A stretch of DNA of 64,000 nucleotides from contig OY757023.1 of NCBI GenBank assembly GCA_963580285.1, positions 89,491,108-89,555,107 on the forward strand, written 5' to 3'. Within the stretch, counting starts at the first letter, position 1; every line of letters begins with the position of its first letter. This document shows, one piece after another, positions 8,624 to 19,911 of the stretch. The notes under the pieces are model-generated. The model was not told the DNA's origin. It saw nothing but the letters and a program-made list of their open reading frames with translations, and made no database searches. A program made the translations under genes and the position numbers. The DNA is from Lucinisca nassula (lineage: Eukaryota > Mollusca > Bivalvia > Lucinida > Lucinidae).

Positions 8624-11590
8624 AGCTCACCTGGGCCCAGTTGTTCAAAGCATCGTTAGCTTAACGAGCTAGTTAGCAGTCAAATTGTTAACTATTCTAG
8701 CAAGTTTGATATTTAAAATTTTGGTATTATTGCTGAAAAAATGTGAGCAGCTGCAAAAATATTAGCATATTCGCCATAATAAATGATCAAAGTTTTAACG
8801 ATATGTTAACTAACGACGTCGTTAGTTTTGAACAACTGGCCCCTGAGCACGAAGGGCTCATGGTGAGCTATTGTGGTCAGTGAATGTCTTTCGTGCGTGA
8901 TCCCATGTCTGTCATCAACAATTTGCCTTAAAAGACTACTCCTCCTAAACCCTTAGGTCAGTTTCATTTTAACTTCATAGGAATGTTGCCTAAGTGGCTC
9001 TCTACCAAAATAGCTGATATGGTTCAGCTCCGATGAACAAAATGGCTGTTGAAAAACCTTTAAAACAACTACTCCTCCCATACCCCAGGGCCAATTTCAT
9101 TCAAACTTCATAGGAATGTTGCTAAGGTGACCCTCTTCCAAAATAACTAAACACATTCCTTCCCAATGAACAAGATGGCCTCCAGAGCTAACAATAGAAA
9201 AAGGTAAATTTAAGTGCTAAACTCTCTTAAACCCTTGGGCCAGTTTTGCTTAAACTTCCCAGGAATGTTGCTTAGGTGGCTGCCTACCAAAATAGCTGAA
9301 ATAGTTCCACTCAGATGAACAAGATGTCAACCATGTCTCGAAATAGAAAATTCTCAAAAAGACAACTCCTATATCCCATGGCCAATTTCATGCAAACTTA
9401 ATAGGAAGATTGCTTAGGTGACCATTTATTAAAATAGCTAAAACAGTTCTGCTCTGATGAGAAAAATGGCTGCAAGAGCTAAAAATAAAAAACGTCACTT
9501 GAAATCATCTTGGCCCCTTTGTTTTCATTGTGCTCTATTTATTGGGTCAAGCCCAAAGTCACTAAGCAAAGAAACTCTTCAGTGCTAAAGTCAACGTGAC
9601 TATTCTGTATCACAAAGTTTAGGAAATCCAGGTAACTTATTAGCTCATCGTAGCACAAAGTGATCTGACGCAAATTGTTGATGCGGGATGAGGGACGATG
9701 CACATTCACTGATAAAAACAGGCTGTTGTTATCAGTGAATGTGCATCGTCCCTCATCCGGCGTCAACAGTTTGCTTTAAAAGACAACTCCTTCTAAACCC
9801 TTCGGCCAGTATAATTTAAACTTCACAGGAATGTTGCCTCTGGGCTCTCTACCAAAATAGCTAAGATCATTCAGTTCCAATGAACAAGGTGGCCACCAGA
9901 GCTAAAAGTAGAAAAATCTTTAAACTACTTTTCCTGTGCCCCTAGGCCAATTATATTCAAACTTCATATGAATGTTGCATAGGTGACACTCTACCAAAGT
10001 AACAAAATTTGTTCTGCTCCGATGAACAAGATGGCCACCAGAGCTAAAAGTAGAACAATATTTTAACAAGTACTCCTCCCATACCCTTGGGCCAATTTCA
10101 ATCAAACTTCATAGGAATTTTGCTTAGGTGACCATCTTCCAAAATAACTAAAATCGTTCTGCTCTGATGAACAAGATGGCCACCAGAGCTAAAAATAGAA
10201 AAAAAAACATCAACCAATCAACGTGCTTAAAATTCTAAATCCTCATGCTTAACCCTTGGGCCAATTTCAATTAAACTTCATAGAAATGTTGCCTAGGTGG
10301 CTGTCTACCAAAATAGCTAAAATGCTTCTGCTCTGATGAACAAGAAGGCCACCAGGGCTAAAAATCGAACAAATCTTTAAATGACTACTCCTCCCATACC
10401 CATGGGCCAATTTCATTCAAACTTCACAGGGCTGTTGCTTAAGTGACCCTCTACCAAATTGCTAAAATTGTTCCGCTCCAATTAACAAGATGGCCACCAG
10501 AGCTAAAACCAGACAAACATCAACGATTAGCTTAAAATGCTAACTCCTCCTAAACGTGTGAGCCGATTTCAGTTAAACTTTACAGTAATGTTACCTAGGT
10601 AGCTCTCTACCAAAATAGCTCAAGTCGTTCCACTCTGATGAACAAGATGGCTGTCTTCAAATGACTATACCTATACCCCTCGGCCAATTTGATTCAAACT
10701 TCATTGGAATGTTGTTTAGGTGACTCTCTATCCAAATAGCTAAAACAGATCCGTTTCGATGAACAATATGGCTGCCAGAGCTTAAAATAGAAAAATCTTT
10801 TACTGACTACTCCACCTAAACCCCTGAGCAAATTCCATTTAAACTTCATAGGAATGTTTCTTATGTGATCCTCAGGCGCTAAGCAAAATGGCTGCCAGAG
10901 CTAAAAATTGAAAATCCTCAACAATTTGCTTAAAATACTAACTCCTTCTAAACCCTTGGACAAACAGGAATATTGCCTAGGTGATTTTCTACCAAAATAG
11001 CTAAAGTGGTTCCGCCCTGATGAACGAGACGGCAGCCAGATCAAAAATTGAAAAATATTTAAAAGACAACTCCTCCTATACCCCTGGAATAATTTCACTC
11101 AAACTTCATAGGAATGTTGCTTAGGTAACCCTCCACCAAAATAGCTAAGACAGTTGCGCTTCAATGAGAAAAATGCTCGGCAGAGCTAGAAATAGAAAAA
11201 TGTTAGCAATTTGCTTTAAATGCAAACTCCTCCAGAACTCTTGGGTCAGTTTGATTCAAACTTTACAGGAATGTTGCCAAGGTGGCTTCCTTCTAAAATA
11301 GCTAAATTTGATTGAATCTGAAGTATAAGATGGCCTCCAGAGCACAAAAAAAAAAAAAAAAAATATAAAAATTTTTTTTAAACAATAACTCTACCTACAT
11401 GCATAAACCCCTGAGTCAATTTCATTAAAACTTCGAATCATAGAATTGTTGCTGAGGTGACACTACTAAAAGAGCTAAAACAGCTCTGCTCGAATGAAAC
11501 AAAAAATGGCTTCCAGTTATCCACCTTTCCGAAGCTATGTGACATCTTGAAATCAGGTGAGAAATCCAGGGCCATCTTGACCCTCTTGTT
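8624..11590 (+). mobile_element. Long minisatellite element, both ends present (Helentron/HINE-like)
   Basis: Begins AGCTCACCT, which continues after a nested MITE as GAGCACGAAGGGCTCATGGTGAGC. The core is about 17 diverged ~145 bp units with the signature CAAGATGGCCACCAGAGCTAAAA and AACTTCATAGGAATGTTGC. It ends in CAGGTGAG, an imperfect GGGCCATCTTGACCC hairpin and TCTTGTT. AGCTCACCT at the start and CAGGTGAG near the end are inverted relative to each other. Short frames inside are repeat artefacts. The minisatellite core between fixed ends with subterminal inverted repeats resembles non-autonomous Helentrons (inference). Confidence 0.65.
8633..8841 (+). mobile_element. MITE nested in the head of the minisatellite element
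   Basis: Inverted termini GGGCCCAGTTGTTC and GAACAACTGGCCC with inner ACTAACGACGTCGTTAGTT. It sits between CCT (8630-8632) and CCT (8842-8844), splitting the AGCTCACC/TGAGC head of the host element. Relatives occupy 17563-18150. Confidence 0.8.
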
Positions 11591-11639
11591 GTTAATATTA
11601 TTGCAAGTAGGTCAGGGTGTTGCGTAATAGGGCTATCTA

Positions 11640-11761
11640 CGAAATCTGGGCTGGAATCATGGGCAGGGCTTGGCAAACAGTGTAGACCGAGATTAGATGC
11701 TGCAGAATGCGGCATCTGATCAGGGTCTACACTGTTTGCTTACATAACAGGAATCTAAGGG
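11640..11761 (+). repeat. Partial TTAA/CCC palindromic MITE
   Basis: Hairpin with GATTAGATGCTGCAG and ATGCGGCATCTGATC, ending CTAAGGG followed by TTAA (11762-11765). The left end is not recognisable. Confidence 0.55.
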
Positions 11762-11769
11762 TTAATACG

Positions 11770-12265
11770 TGTATTAAAAAGGAGTAGTCAGAATTGGGTC
11801 CACACTGTTTGCAAAAATGACTTTGAAAGTAACCAGCAGACCACAAAACAGAGGACAATTGTCGTGATTGGCAGTTTATGTGTATACCTATTGGTCTGCC
11901 TAAATAAAACCTTTTTGCTCAACAGAGCAGAAGGCTCCAGGGCAGACAGTGGTCCGTTATCCATTTAAGCATCACCATTTCAAATGTTTCTCCACTGAAA
12001 CTGACTGACCAATAGAAACGAAATTAGATGTGGAGTCTTCATTGGTTGGGGGTAATAAAAGTTTATTCCTGATCTTTAGGCTACATGACGCAGATGGACT
12101 CCATGCCTATATATGATTAAAATTTTGGAAACATTCTTTTCAGGATCAAATCGCCGGTGGCCTTGAAACTTGATATGTTGCATTGGCAATTTGGGCTATA
12201 CGAATATTGAAAAGAGAAACGATCAGAAACAGATACAATCCGATCCCAAATCCTCTCCACAATAT
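11770..12265. other. No gene recognised
   Basis: Contains a worn fragment GCTCAACAGAGCAGAAGGCTCC (about 11938) resembling the minisatellite-element head. Otherwise nothing supportable. Confidence 0.45.
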
Positions 12266-12277
12266 CGCGTTCGAAAG

Positions 12278-12580
12278 TTTGTTTGTTTGATTTGAGGTTT
12301 AACGTCCCCTTGAACACTGTAAAGGTCATTTTGGAGACGTTGCTTCCAATTTTGTGGGACTTTTACCCGACATTGAGATGAAATGACATCTCAAGCCCTG
12401 TCGCCCAATGAAACCAATAGGGTTGATTAGCATGGACGGTCCGCCTCGCACCGCGGTTCCTGGACAGGCTTAGATCCTCTAAGCGGTTTACCAGTACTAG
12501 TGTGCGGGCCAGATTCAGCTCTGCGTGGAAGCATCATGCAGCCCATATATTTCTTCAAGCCCCTATGGGCGGGGGCGGCT
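12278..12580 (-). mobile_element. SINE-like retroposon, family A
   Basis: Full-length minus-strand copy, 5' end at the GGGCGGGGGC side (12580) and tail at TTTGTTTGTTTGATTTGAGG. Flanked by CGCGTTCGAAAG (12266-12277) and CGCGTTTGAAAG (12581-12592), a 12 bp target duplication with one mismatch. Confidence 0.88.
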
Positions 12581-12611
12581 CGCGTTTGAAAGAAGTAGAA
12601 ACATGGAGTGA

Positions 12612-12771
12612 GTGAGTGAGTTTTAGTTTTACGTCCCACCAACAGCTAAGGTCATACGGAGACGGGACCTCGGTTTAAAGACTCATCCGAAAGTCTGGAG
12701 AAGCCCGGGATCGATCCTGCGTTCCCTGGTTTACAAGGCGAGTAGCGTAACCACTGCACCACGGAGGCTTC
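12612..12771 (-). mobile_element. tRNA-derived SINE with 16 bp target duplication
   Basis: Minus strand begins AAGCCTCCGTGGTGCAGTGG (A box-like TGGTGCAGTGG) and carries GGATCGATCCC as a B box-like motif. The 3' part ends in an ACTC-type tail. TAGAAACATGGAGTGA is duplicated exactly at 12596-12611 and 12772-12787. It lies directly next to the family A copy. Confidence 0.88.
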
Positions 12772-12789
12772 TAGAAACATGGAGTGACG

Positions 12790-13196
12790 ACAGTAAACAA
12801 AACAGACCACTGGTAAACCGAGTCAGCAGCTCTTTCCCAGGTGACTAATAATATCCAAACGTAATACACATAATGGGGGAAAGAATCAGAATCACCAACA
12901 TGGCAAACATAAAAGAGGAAGGGCAAACGTAACTAAAAATGAACACCTAACAAGAGGACTATGATGGGCCTATATCACCCATCTGAGCTGAGAGATTTAC
13001 ATGTGGATCCCAGGGCGGGGCCATTGACCCCGGGTCTATAATACCGACAATCTTGGTAGAAGTCCACTAAATGAAGCTAAATACCAACTATCAAAGGCCT
13101 GGGGCTTTTGGTTTCAGACAATACGATTTTTAAAAGTTTGCCTTGTATAATTCTATATAAAGCCAGTGCGCCACAGTGTGGGGCATTTTTGGTAAA
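12790..13196. other. No gene recognised
   Basis: Nothing beyond short open frames; no repeat family recognised by eye. Confidence 0.45.
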
Positions 13197-13690
13197 TTAG
13201 TATAACCTATCGTTTACTAATACTAAATCTATCAGAGACGAAGAAGATTCTGTAAAATGAGTAGGTTCATTTATCATTTGACACATGGAAAATTCTTCAC
13301 AGAAGGCATTTATTTTCCTGGAAGATGGTTGCCTAAGCATGTATTTAAAACCGCCTTTAATAAGTATGTCCTTTCTACCTGTGTATGGAATTTTTAATTG
13401 CCGAATAGTGTACCGTGTCCGTGTTAGATGGTCTATAAAACAACCCAAATAAAATGTTTTTGCTTTAAAATCAACTCTATAAAAATACACTCAATATTTC
13501 TTGGTTCTAAGTCTGCTCTACGACGGTAAAATACTGTGTCTTTGACAAATAACATGACTCCGCCATGACTATCTCCAACTCGGTCTTTCCGTTCGGATGT
13601 ACTAAAACCTTGAATTTGAAGATTTACAATTAATATAGAAGCGTTTAACCATGTTTCTGAAAAGGCAAGAATGCTTTATCTGAGCTTGAC
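13197..13690 (-). pseudogene. LINE endonuclease fragment
   Basis: Translation of the minus strand gives an AP-endonuclease-like stretch from a non-LTR retrotransposon: AFSETWLN near 13665, then HGGVMLFVKD near 13550, and after a frameshift near 13470 the segment RQPSSRKINAFCEEFSMCQ and LINEPTHF-type text (here MINEPTHFTE) followed by SLIDLVLVND. The last block corresponds to the SLIDLI(L)TN region near the end of APE domains. No reverse transcriptase follows, so it is a short dead fragment. Its family differs visibly from the LINE at 28505-35261. Confidence 0.75.
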
Positions 13691-13838
13691 TGGGCTAATA
13701 GGATGCTGGGTATCTATTGACATGGACTTTTTCTTTTGTGAAAGAGGGATTATAGCACCTTTCACGAAAGGGTGCCATAAATGTTCAATATTGAGGGATT
13801 ATAGCATCCTACTAGCCTAGTCAAGCTTAGATAAAGTG
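13673..13838. repeat. Hairpin MITE with ~35 bp inverted repeats
   Basis: Left arm GCTTTATCTGAGCTTGACTGGGC and right arm complementary to CTTTATCTAAGCTTGACTAGGC, extending through TAGGATGCT. The 100 bp centre holds GGGATTATAGCA on both sides. It abuts the LINE fragment. Confidence 0.8.
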
Positions 13839-14129
13839 GTGGTGGTATGGCAGTGAACCAAACAAAAGGCTGTAAAAAGGTGCTATAAAAGGTACCATAG
13901 ATGAGGTGCCACAGCGCCACCCTTTACTTCTACTGCTGGGCTGATTGAAACCAAATTACATGTGAAGCCCCTACGGGATGGGGAAGTGAAGCGCATGGGA
14001 TAGGGAAGTGAAAATTTCAAAGCACTCGTGATTTGATCTACTTTACAACTGACCCCCTAAAACTTAACGATTCATTGCTTCTTAATTTAAAATAAAATTT
14101 CAATGATATATATTTACATTCCAGTGTAA

Positions 14130-14490
14130 AGTCTAATGTAAACCTATAGAAAATTATTGCGTTCATACGTCCATGAACGCATCGAATCACATGATTTTCA
14201 GTGACGTTAAGTGACGTCATTCTAAACCATTGTTCTCTACGGGCGTTGATGACGTCAATGCTGCTCCGCTCTTTGTAGAAAAACAGCGTGTAAATGTTTT
14301 TTCAGCTTTAAAAGTTTGCCATACAAGCATTTTTTTCGCCCAGTAATGTAAATATAAAAAATAAACTTAATTTTTCTGCTTTTCATGAAAGTATGAACGG
14401 CAGTGGGTCGCTAGCAAAGTTTACATGAACCCCTTCGGGGTTCATTTACTTTGCACGCGATCCACTGCGTTCATACTTCCATGAACTGTG
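14130..14490. repeat. Imperfect long palindrome
   Basis: 14384-14486 folds back: CATGAAAGTATGAACG, CAGTGG, GCAAAGT, ATGAACCCC then CTTCGGGGTTCAT, ACTTTGC, CCACTG, CGTTCATACTTCCATG. A smaller palindrome GCGTTCATACGTCCATGAAC lies at about 14159. No coding potential. It may be one MITE or two. Confidence 0.65.
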
Positions 14491-14504
14491 TGTGTGTGTG
14501 TGTG

Positions 14505-14823
14505 AATTCGGGTTTAACGTCGCTTTCAACAATTTTTCAGTCATATCACGACGGTGTCTGGTTGCGACAGGGAGCTCAATGCTCACATTTATAGTGCTGC
14601 CTCACTGAAGTATCATGCCCCAGACACATTACATGATACCACACCCAGTCACATTATCCTGACACTGGATCGACCAGTCCTAGCTCTACCCCGTAAATCT
14701 GAGTGCCAAACGAGGAGCATCTAGTACCATTTTTAACGACTTTGGTATGTCGCGGCCCGGGGTCGAACCCCAGACCTCCCGTTCCCCGGAGCGGACACTC
14801 TACCAACTGAGCTATCGGTATAT
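14505..14823 (-). mobile_element. tRNA-derived SINE
   Basis: The minus-strand head contains TAGCTCAGTTGG (14803-14814), a near-consensus A box, and GGTTCGACCCC (14759-14769), a near-consensus B box about 34 bp apart, as in a polymerase III promoter. The cloverleaf acceptor arms do not pair, so it is a retroposon, not a tRNA gene. The body ends near a GT microsatellite (14487-14504), with an AACCCGAATTC-type tail. No target duplication seen. Confidence 0.82.
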
Positions 14824-14931
14824 GCAGAAAAATAAATTTCATTTCTTAAATGACAACTGACGTTCCTCACTTTATGCCTAAGACATTTTCATTTCAAGAT
14901 TTACGGATATTTGGTTTAGTTTTGCGATATT

Positions 14932-15004
14932 CTTAGCAAACAGTGTAGACCCAGATCAGATGCCGCATGTGCGGCATCTGATCTGGGTCTACACTGCTTG
15001 CCGA
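14932..15004. repeat. Near-perfect 32 bp-arm palindrome of the dispersed hairpin family
   Basis: GCAAACAGTGTAGACCCAG continuing to ATCAGATGCCGCA pairs with TGCGGCATCTGAT and its continuation with a single mismatch around a 2 bp centre. It is the same arm pair found inside the TTAA/CCC MITEs, here without recognisable MITE ends. Confidence 0.85.
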
Positions 15005-15097
15005 TGTTCCATTCCAGGACTGTATAGGCACATCTGGGTTAAAATGTGTAATTCGAGTAGTGAAATCGGATTGTGACATGTGTAACATTAAGCTTAA

Positions 15098-15329
15098 CAC
15101 TTTTTTGTACCAAATGGAATCTTCCTCCTTATATGTAGCAGGAGTTCATTTCGACATTTATGGGTGTCAGGTTGTGTTGTTGTGTTTTTTTTTCCAAAAT
15201 TTGTTTGAAAATGGCTGAACTTTTTGCAAATAGTGTAGGTCCTGATCAGACGCCGCGTTCTGTGGCTTCTGATCTGGACCTGCACTGTTTGCCAAAGTAC
15301 CCATTTAGGGGTTTCTGGTACTGAATGGG
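15098..15329 (-). mobile_element. TTAA/CCC palindromic MITE
   Basis: TTAA (15094-15097) precedes CACTTTTTTGTACCAAATGG; the right end is CTGAATGGG followed by TCTT, so the right target has decayed. The hairpin CTGATCAGACGCCGCG / TGTGGCTTCTGATCTGG is present. Reverse orientation to the copy at 8103. Confidence 0.65.
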
Positions 15330-15577
15330 TCTTACAATGAATACACATATCATTTGACTTTCTTGAAATTTTGAATTTTCAGATTGACGAGGGCATTGTT
15401 ATGCATCTATGAAACATCATTCAGGAAATACATTTCTAAAATGGACATTAGCAATTAGAGTAGACCCAGATCGGACACAACAGACGGCTCATAGTACAGT
15501 GGTTGTTTGATGAGGTGGTGTCTCAGTGTAGCGTTCATCACCAGGTCGCCGTACAGTTGAGCAATGTCTGCTATACT
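15330..15577. other. No gene recognised
   Basis: No supportable gene or repeat. Confidence 0.45.
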
Positions 15578-15862
15578 CGATTTGTTTGTTTTGATGTTTA
15601 ACGTCCCCGTCAACACCATATAGGTTATTTTGGAGATGTTGCTTCCAATTTTGTGGGACTTTTACCCGACAATGAGATGAAATGACATCTCAAGCCCTGT
15701 CGCCCAATGAAACTAATTGGGTTTATAAGCATGGACGGTCCGACTCGCACAGGCTTAGATCCTCTAAGCGATTTACCAGTACTCGTGTGCGGTCGGATTC
15801 AGCTCTGTGTAGAAGCATCATGCAGCCCACTTATTTCTTCAAGCCCCTATGGGCGGGGGCAT
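15578..15862 (-). mobile_element. SINE-like retroposon, family A
   Basis: Minus-strand copy flanked by TCTGCTATACT at 15567-15577 and 15863-15873 (11 bp, exact). Open frames across it are repeat artefacts shared with other copies. Confidence 0.88.
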
Positions 15863-16044
15863 TCTGCTATACTTGAAGCATTAGCATGGGTGAAGTGTAG
15901 ATGATTTTTTCACGTTCATTCATTTTCCTCTTTCTTCACTTCTTCACGCCCCCACCGCCAGCCCCACTTCATCTCCTCTACTCTTCTCACCATTTCTCTG
16001 CGAAATGACATGGAAGGGATGGGTACACATGCAACCAATCATTC

Positions 16045-16440
16045 AATCAGCTGAGGGGATTATAGAAATGGCCTTTCTCTCTGTCGGTCTGTCTGTCTGA
16101 CTGCCCGTAACACTTTCTTCTCCACTCTATATCTCCTGAACCCGTTGACAGATTTTCATTAAACTTTGGACAAATATTCGCCTCAGTGAGCTGATGTGCA
16201 GAACTAAACCATGCTGACTCAAGATCAAGATCATAACTGAAGGTCACGCGTTTGAGCCTTGAATTTTATGTCTTTTATTCCTGGCAAGATTTTCATCAAA
16301 CTTTTGTCAAATAAGCGGTGGAAGACACAAGCATGTCAAAAGGTTTTTCTTGTCACATGTATGAGAAAATGTTATCTTTCCTGGCTTCAAATTGGCAAGT
16401 TTTATGACGGGTATGATGGGGTCCTCATTTGACCCTCAAT
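16045..16440 (+). repeat. Minisatellite-type repeat fragment
   Basis: TGTCTGTCTGACTG and TATATCTCCTGAACCCGTTGACAG followed by ATTTTCATTAAACTTTGG and a diverged second ATTTTCATCAAACTTT at 16290. Resembles heads of the other minisatellite elements. Non-coding. Confidence 0.4.
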
Positions 16441-16794
16441 AAACTCGGCTAGTGAAATACTGATTTAGTTCTGATACTGAGCTAAATGAACATCAGAAAC
16501 CATGATTGAAATGTTGACATAACCATGCACAAAAATGTGCTTTTCATAGAGTTTTGGCAGTTTTGTCACATTTCGCGATCTCGATGGTTTTCTTGTACAG
16601 CATTCTATGTACCGTAATTCTGAGAGGATGGGGTGAGTGGGGGCAACATGACCCTTATCACACATAATCCTATATGATAATTTTATTATTTCTGCTCCTA
16701 ACATAGATCGTTAGTACACATCGGTACCAAAAATCTCCATTTTAGAGCAAGATTATGGTTTTTATTTTGTATCCTCCTATAAAATATAAAATGG

Positions 16795-17130
16795 GGTTTT
16801 CAAGGGTGTTCAGCAATACAATAACACACCCGTGCGACATGGTGCCTTTTTGACAACTCCAAAATGGCTACTTTTCTGATGAAAATCCATGATATTATTC
16901 TTATTTATACTGCAAACATAGTTTGTGGATGCTCGTTAGAAGCGCCCCATTGGGGCGGTTCTAACGAGTACCCGCAACCTATGTCTTGGAGCAGAAATAA
17001 GAAAAATAATATATACCCCGTAAACCCCAGTTTTCTTTATATAAAGTGGGGCTTAGCCGTGCTCATTTCACGGCCTTGTTCACGTGATGTGATGGGAAGT
17101 GAGCATAAGGGACATTTTTGAGCAACTATG
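16795..17130 (+). mobile_element. Family W palindromic MITE
   Basis: Starts near CAATAACACACCCGTGCGAC, carries ATGGCTACTTTTCTGATGAA, the central palindrome GAAGCGCCCCATTGGGGCGG / TTCTAACGAG, then GAGCAGAAATAAGAAAAA and TATATAAAGTGGGG. An 85-codon frame here is repeat sequence shared with 27399-27644, not a gene. Confidence 0.72.
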
Positions 17131-17279
17131 AATTTTATTTTTCTGTCTTTTTCACAAACAATGAACTTGACGAACCGAAACTTTCTTCACAATATATTAT
17201 TTAAAGGAAACCTGCTATATGAACAAATGAAATTAGATACTTGCCATTTTTTATATTTAGATACGTGCCATAGTTTGTT

Positions 17280-17573
17280 TTGTTTGTTTGATTTGAGGCT
17301 TAACGTCCCCGTCAACACTGTAAAGGTCATTTTGGAGACGTTGCTTCCAATTTTGTGGGACTTTTACCCGATATTGAGATGAAATGACATCTCAAGCCTT
17401 GTTGCCCAATGAAACCAATAGGGTTATGCGCATGGACGGTCCAACACTCGCACCGCTTTGCCTGGGCAGGCTTAGATCCTCTAAGCGGTTTATCAGTACT
17501 CGTGTGTGGGTCGGTTTCAGCTCTGCGTGGAAGCATCATGCAGCCCAGCTATTTCTTCAAGCCCCATCGTTAG
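17280..17573 (-). mobile_element. SINE-like retroposon, family A
   Basis: Minus-strand copy running from the tail TTTGTTTGTTTGATTTGAGG to TTCTTCAAGCCCC. No clear target duplication; its 5' end joins directly to a MITE end ATCGTTAGTTTTAAACAACT. Confidence 0.75.
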
Positions 17574-18395
17574 TTTTAAACAACTGGCTCTCGACAGTTA
17601 TACACAATTTTTACTGGTGATAGAAATTCTTATCCCTATTTGCGTCAAGCTCGAGTTAAAGGTGCTTGTAGATTTTGTTGCTTTAACAACATGGGCCCAG
17701 GAGTCAGTTGTTCAAAACTAACGGCGTCGTTAGTTAACGAATCATTTAGGGGGAATGGGAACACCTTTAGGGGAGGCAACTCCTGCAAAAGTACTTTTGT
17801 CTCCCGTGTCAATTGGGGTCAACTCTTAAAGAAAAGAATTTGCTCCTGAGGAGCAAATTCTTTCCTGTAAGAGTAGATCCATTTTTCAATGGGACAGGGC
17901 TTATAGAAAAGCGAACAGGAAGTCCCTAAAGTTATCTCCCTTTGAAAAATGACGGCAAAATCTGCAAGGTGCTCCATTTCCCTTTATTAAGCAAATATAC
18001 TAATATTTTTGATGAAAAAAAACGACAGTAGCTTTTCCTACAGAAAAAATACCAAAATTTTCGATAATGTACTCGTTAGAACAAATAACAATTTGCCACT
18101 AACGAGCTCGTTAGACTAATGATGGTGCTTCGAACAACTGGCCCCAGCTTTTCCAAATTAACAACGTCGTTAGTTAACCTACAGTTAAGACTTGGATCAT
18201 TTTTAATAAAGAAAATGTTGTAATGTTTTTGTTGTAAATATGTTAGAAGTTTTTGCAAATGTAAAAACTACCCACATTTTTAGCAAAAAAAAAAAAAAAA
18301 AAAAATAAAATAAAAAAATAAAAAAAAAATAAAAAAAATAAATAAATAAAAATCACTGTATTAGATTATGTAATTGCTAGAACAGTTAACATTTT
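17563..18395. repeat. Cluster of GGGCC(C)AGTTGTTC / CGTCGTTAGTT MITE copies
   Basis: Termini of the family seen at 8633-8841 occur at about 17563 (reverse), 17693 and 18145 (CAACTGGCCCC). Inner ACGTCGTTAGTTAAC words lie at 17720 and 18160. At least two copies are interleaved. An A-rich stretch at 18283-18350 lies inside. Non-coding. Confidence 0.6.
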
Positions 18396-18408
18396 ACCAC
18401 TAACGAGC

Positions 18409-18709
18409 TGCCGGCCTCAGTAGCTAAGTCGGATGCGCGCCTGACTGGTGATCAGGAGGAGGCGGGTTCGATACATGTACCTGCCGGGGTCGGCAACATT
18501 CTTTCGTGGGGATTAATCATAAAATCTTTCTCCCTTCCGCTGATTCAAGAAGGACTGTTGTCAGTTTCTGGCAAAAGAATATGGACTCTAATGGTTAACC
18601 GCTTATGTATAAGCCTGCCCAAGAAAAGTGTGAATAGGTAAACTCGCCAGCTCAAAAATGACCTTAATAGTGCTGGCTGGGCCGTTAATCTCCACTACAA
18701 ACAAACAAA
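18409..18709 (+). mobile_element. tRNA-derived SINE nested in a MITE, 13 bp target duplication
   Basis: Head TAGCTAAGTCGG (A box-like) and GGGTTCGATAC (B box-like), body, then tail CAAACAAACAAA. ACCACTAACGAGC is duplicated exactly at 18396-18408 and 18710-18722, and splits a CTAACGAGC..GCGTTAG MITE arm. A shorter relative lies at 39330-39470. Confidence 0.9.
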
Positions 18710-18722
18710 ACCACTAACGAGC

Positions 18723-19219
18723 GCGTTAAGCTTACAAATGAACACTGTTATTTACTGATCGACAACTATAAGACGCAACCCTTCCTTTCAAATGTTTTTT
18801 TTATTTTTTATTTATTTATATATTTATTTTTTTATTTTATTTTTGTGTGGGGAGGGGGGTGTAAGAGTGGGTCGATGCGGCCCTTTCGAGATTATTCCGA
18901 GCCAATCATTTATCATAGTGGGCGAAACCGGAGTCTCCGAAAAACAAAATCACCTGATCTTCCGTTGCAGAACTTGCCGTCTCACATGTGACGTATTAAA
19001 CCAACGGTACAACTGTCTTAAACATGGTGTTTTTATGGTTACAATGGTTTCAGTCCACAGGATGAATAACATAGCCTCAGTTCGACCTGCTAGCCACCTT
19101 CCCCGTTTTAAGAAGGGTTCATTTTATAGGAAAGTTTTTACAGGAATTCCCTATGCTTTTCCACTTTGTAAAATCATGGCGGAAAAATAACAGTTGGATC
19201 AGTTTCCCCTAAAACATAA
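18723..19219. other. Unassigned; one 132-codon open frame, probably not a gene
   Basis: A plus-strand frame 18792-19190 begins in a T-rich stretch giving an artefactual hydrophobic start, then reads a Cys-containing segment (RCRTCRLTCD). No family recognised and no supporting codon pattern. Listed so it is not lost. Confidence 0.25.
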
Positions 19220-19470
19220 TGAATACATATTATTATCATTAGAAGTTAGGAAATGGCAGTTGACTGGCAATAGCGGTTTTTCGATAAAATTGCTATTGGC
19301 AATTAACTGGCAATAGCGGTTTTTCGATAAAATTGCGATTGGCAGTTAACTGGCAATAGCAGTTTTACGTTAAAATTGCTATTGGCAGTTAACTGGCAAT
19401 AGCTATTTTAACGTAAAACCGCTATTACCAATTAAATGGTTATAGCAAAATTATCTTTCGACAATATCTT
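19220..19470. repeat. ~65 bp palindromic tandem repeats
   Basis: GGCAGTTAACTGGCAATAGC and its complement alternate four times (about 19254-19440), with TTTTTCGATAAAATTGC between. Each unit is self-complementary. Non-coding. Confidence 0.8.
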
Positions 19471-19689
19471 ATTGCCATAAATGAAACTCTGAAAATAAAC
19501 TAAACTAACGATATGAATGATTATGCACATATGATTTTGACAAGTGGCATATACGAGTACCCATCTAATATAATAAGCTATATTCTACCAAAAATGAAGC
19601 TTGCAGAGATCAGTAGTCTGTTGTAGTTCTACATGTATGCGAATGGATTAAAGACTCTCTATTTTTTCGATTATCTTCTACTCGCTAAA

Positions 19690-19900
19690 AACACCACAAT
19701 ATTAAAACACATCTATTCAATGCAATGGAGTATTCATTACCAAAACACGCCTATTCAAATACAGTGGTAATTTTTACCACACAAAATGAAAATTGCAGAT
19801 AAATATCTCGATATTCTTCATATTTCTGCTCCAAACATAGATTCTAGGAACTAACGAGTACCCACAATCATTGTTTTTGAGCAGAAATAAGAAAAACTAG
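19690..19900 (+). repeat. Family W MITE, worn copy
   Basis: CATTACCAAAACACGCCTATTC at 19735 matches the family W end; further on, TTTCTGCTCCAAACATAG and TTTGAGCAGAAATAAGAAAAA flank a shortened centre. Confidence 0.6.
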
Positions 19901-19911
19901 AACTGTCAGAG

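Noticed and set aside
14750..14823. Possible functional tRNA gene on the minus strand (good A and B boxes)
   Set aside because: The acceptor-stem ends do not pair and a SINE body and tail follow; it is the head of a tRNA-derived SINE.
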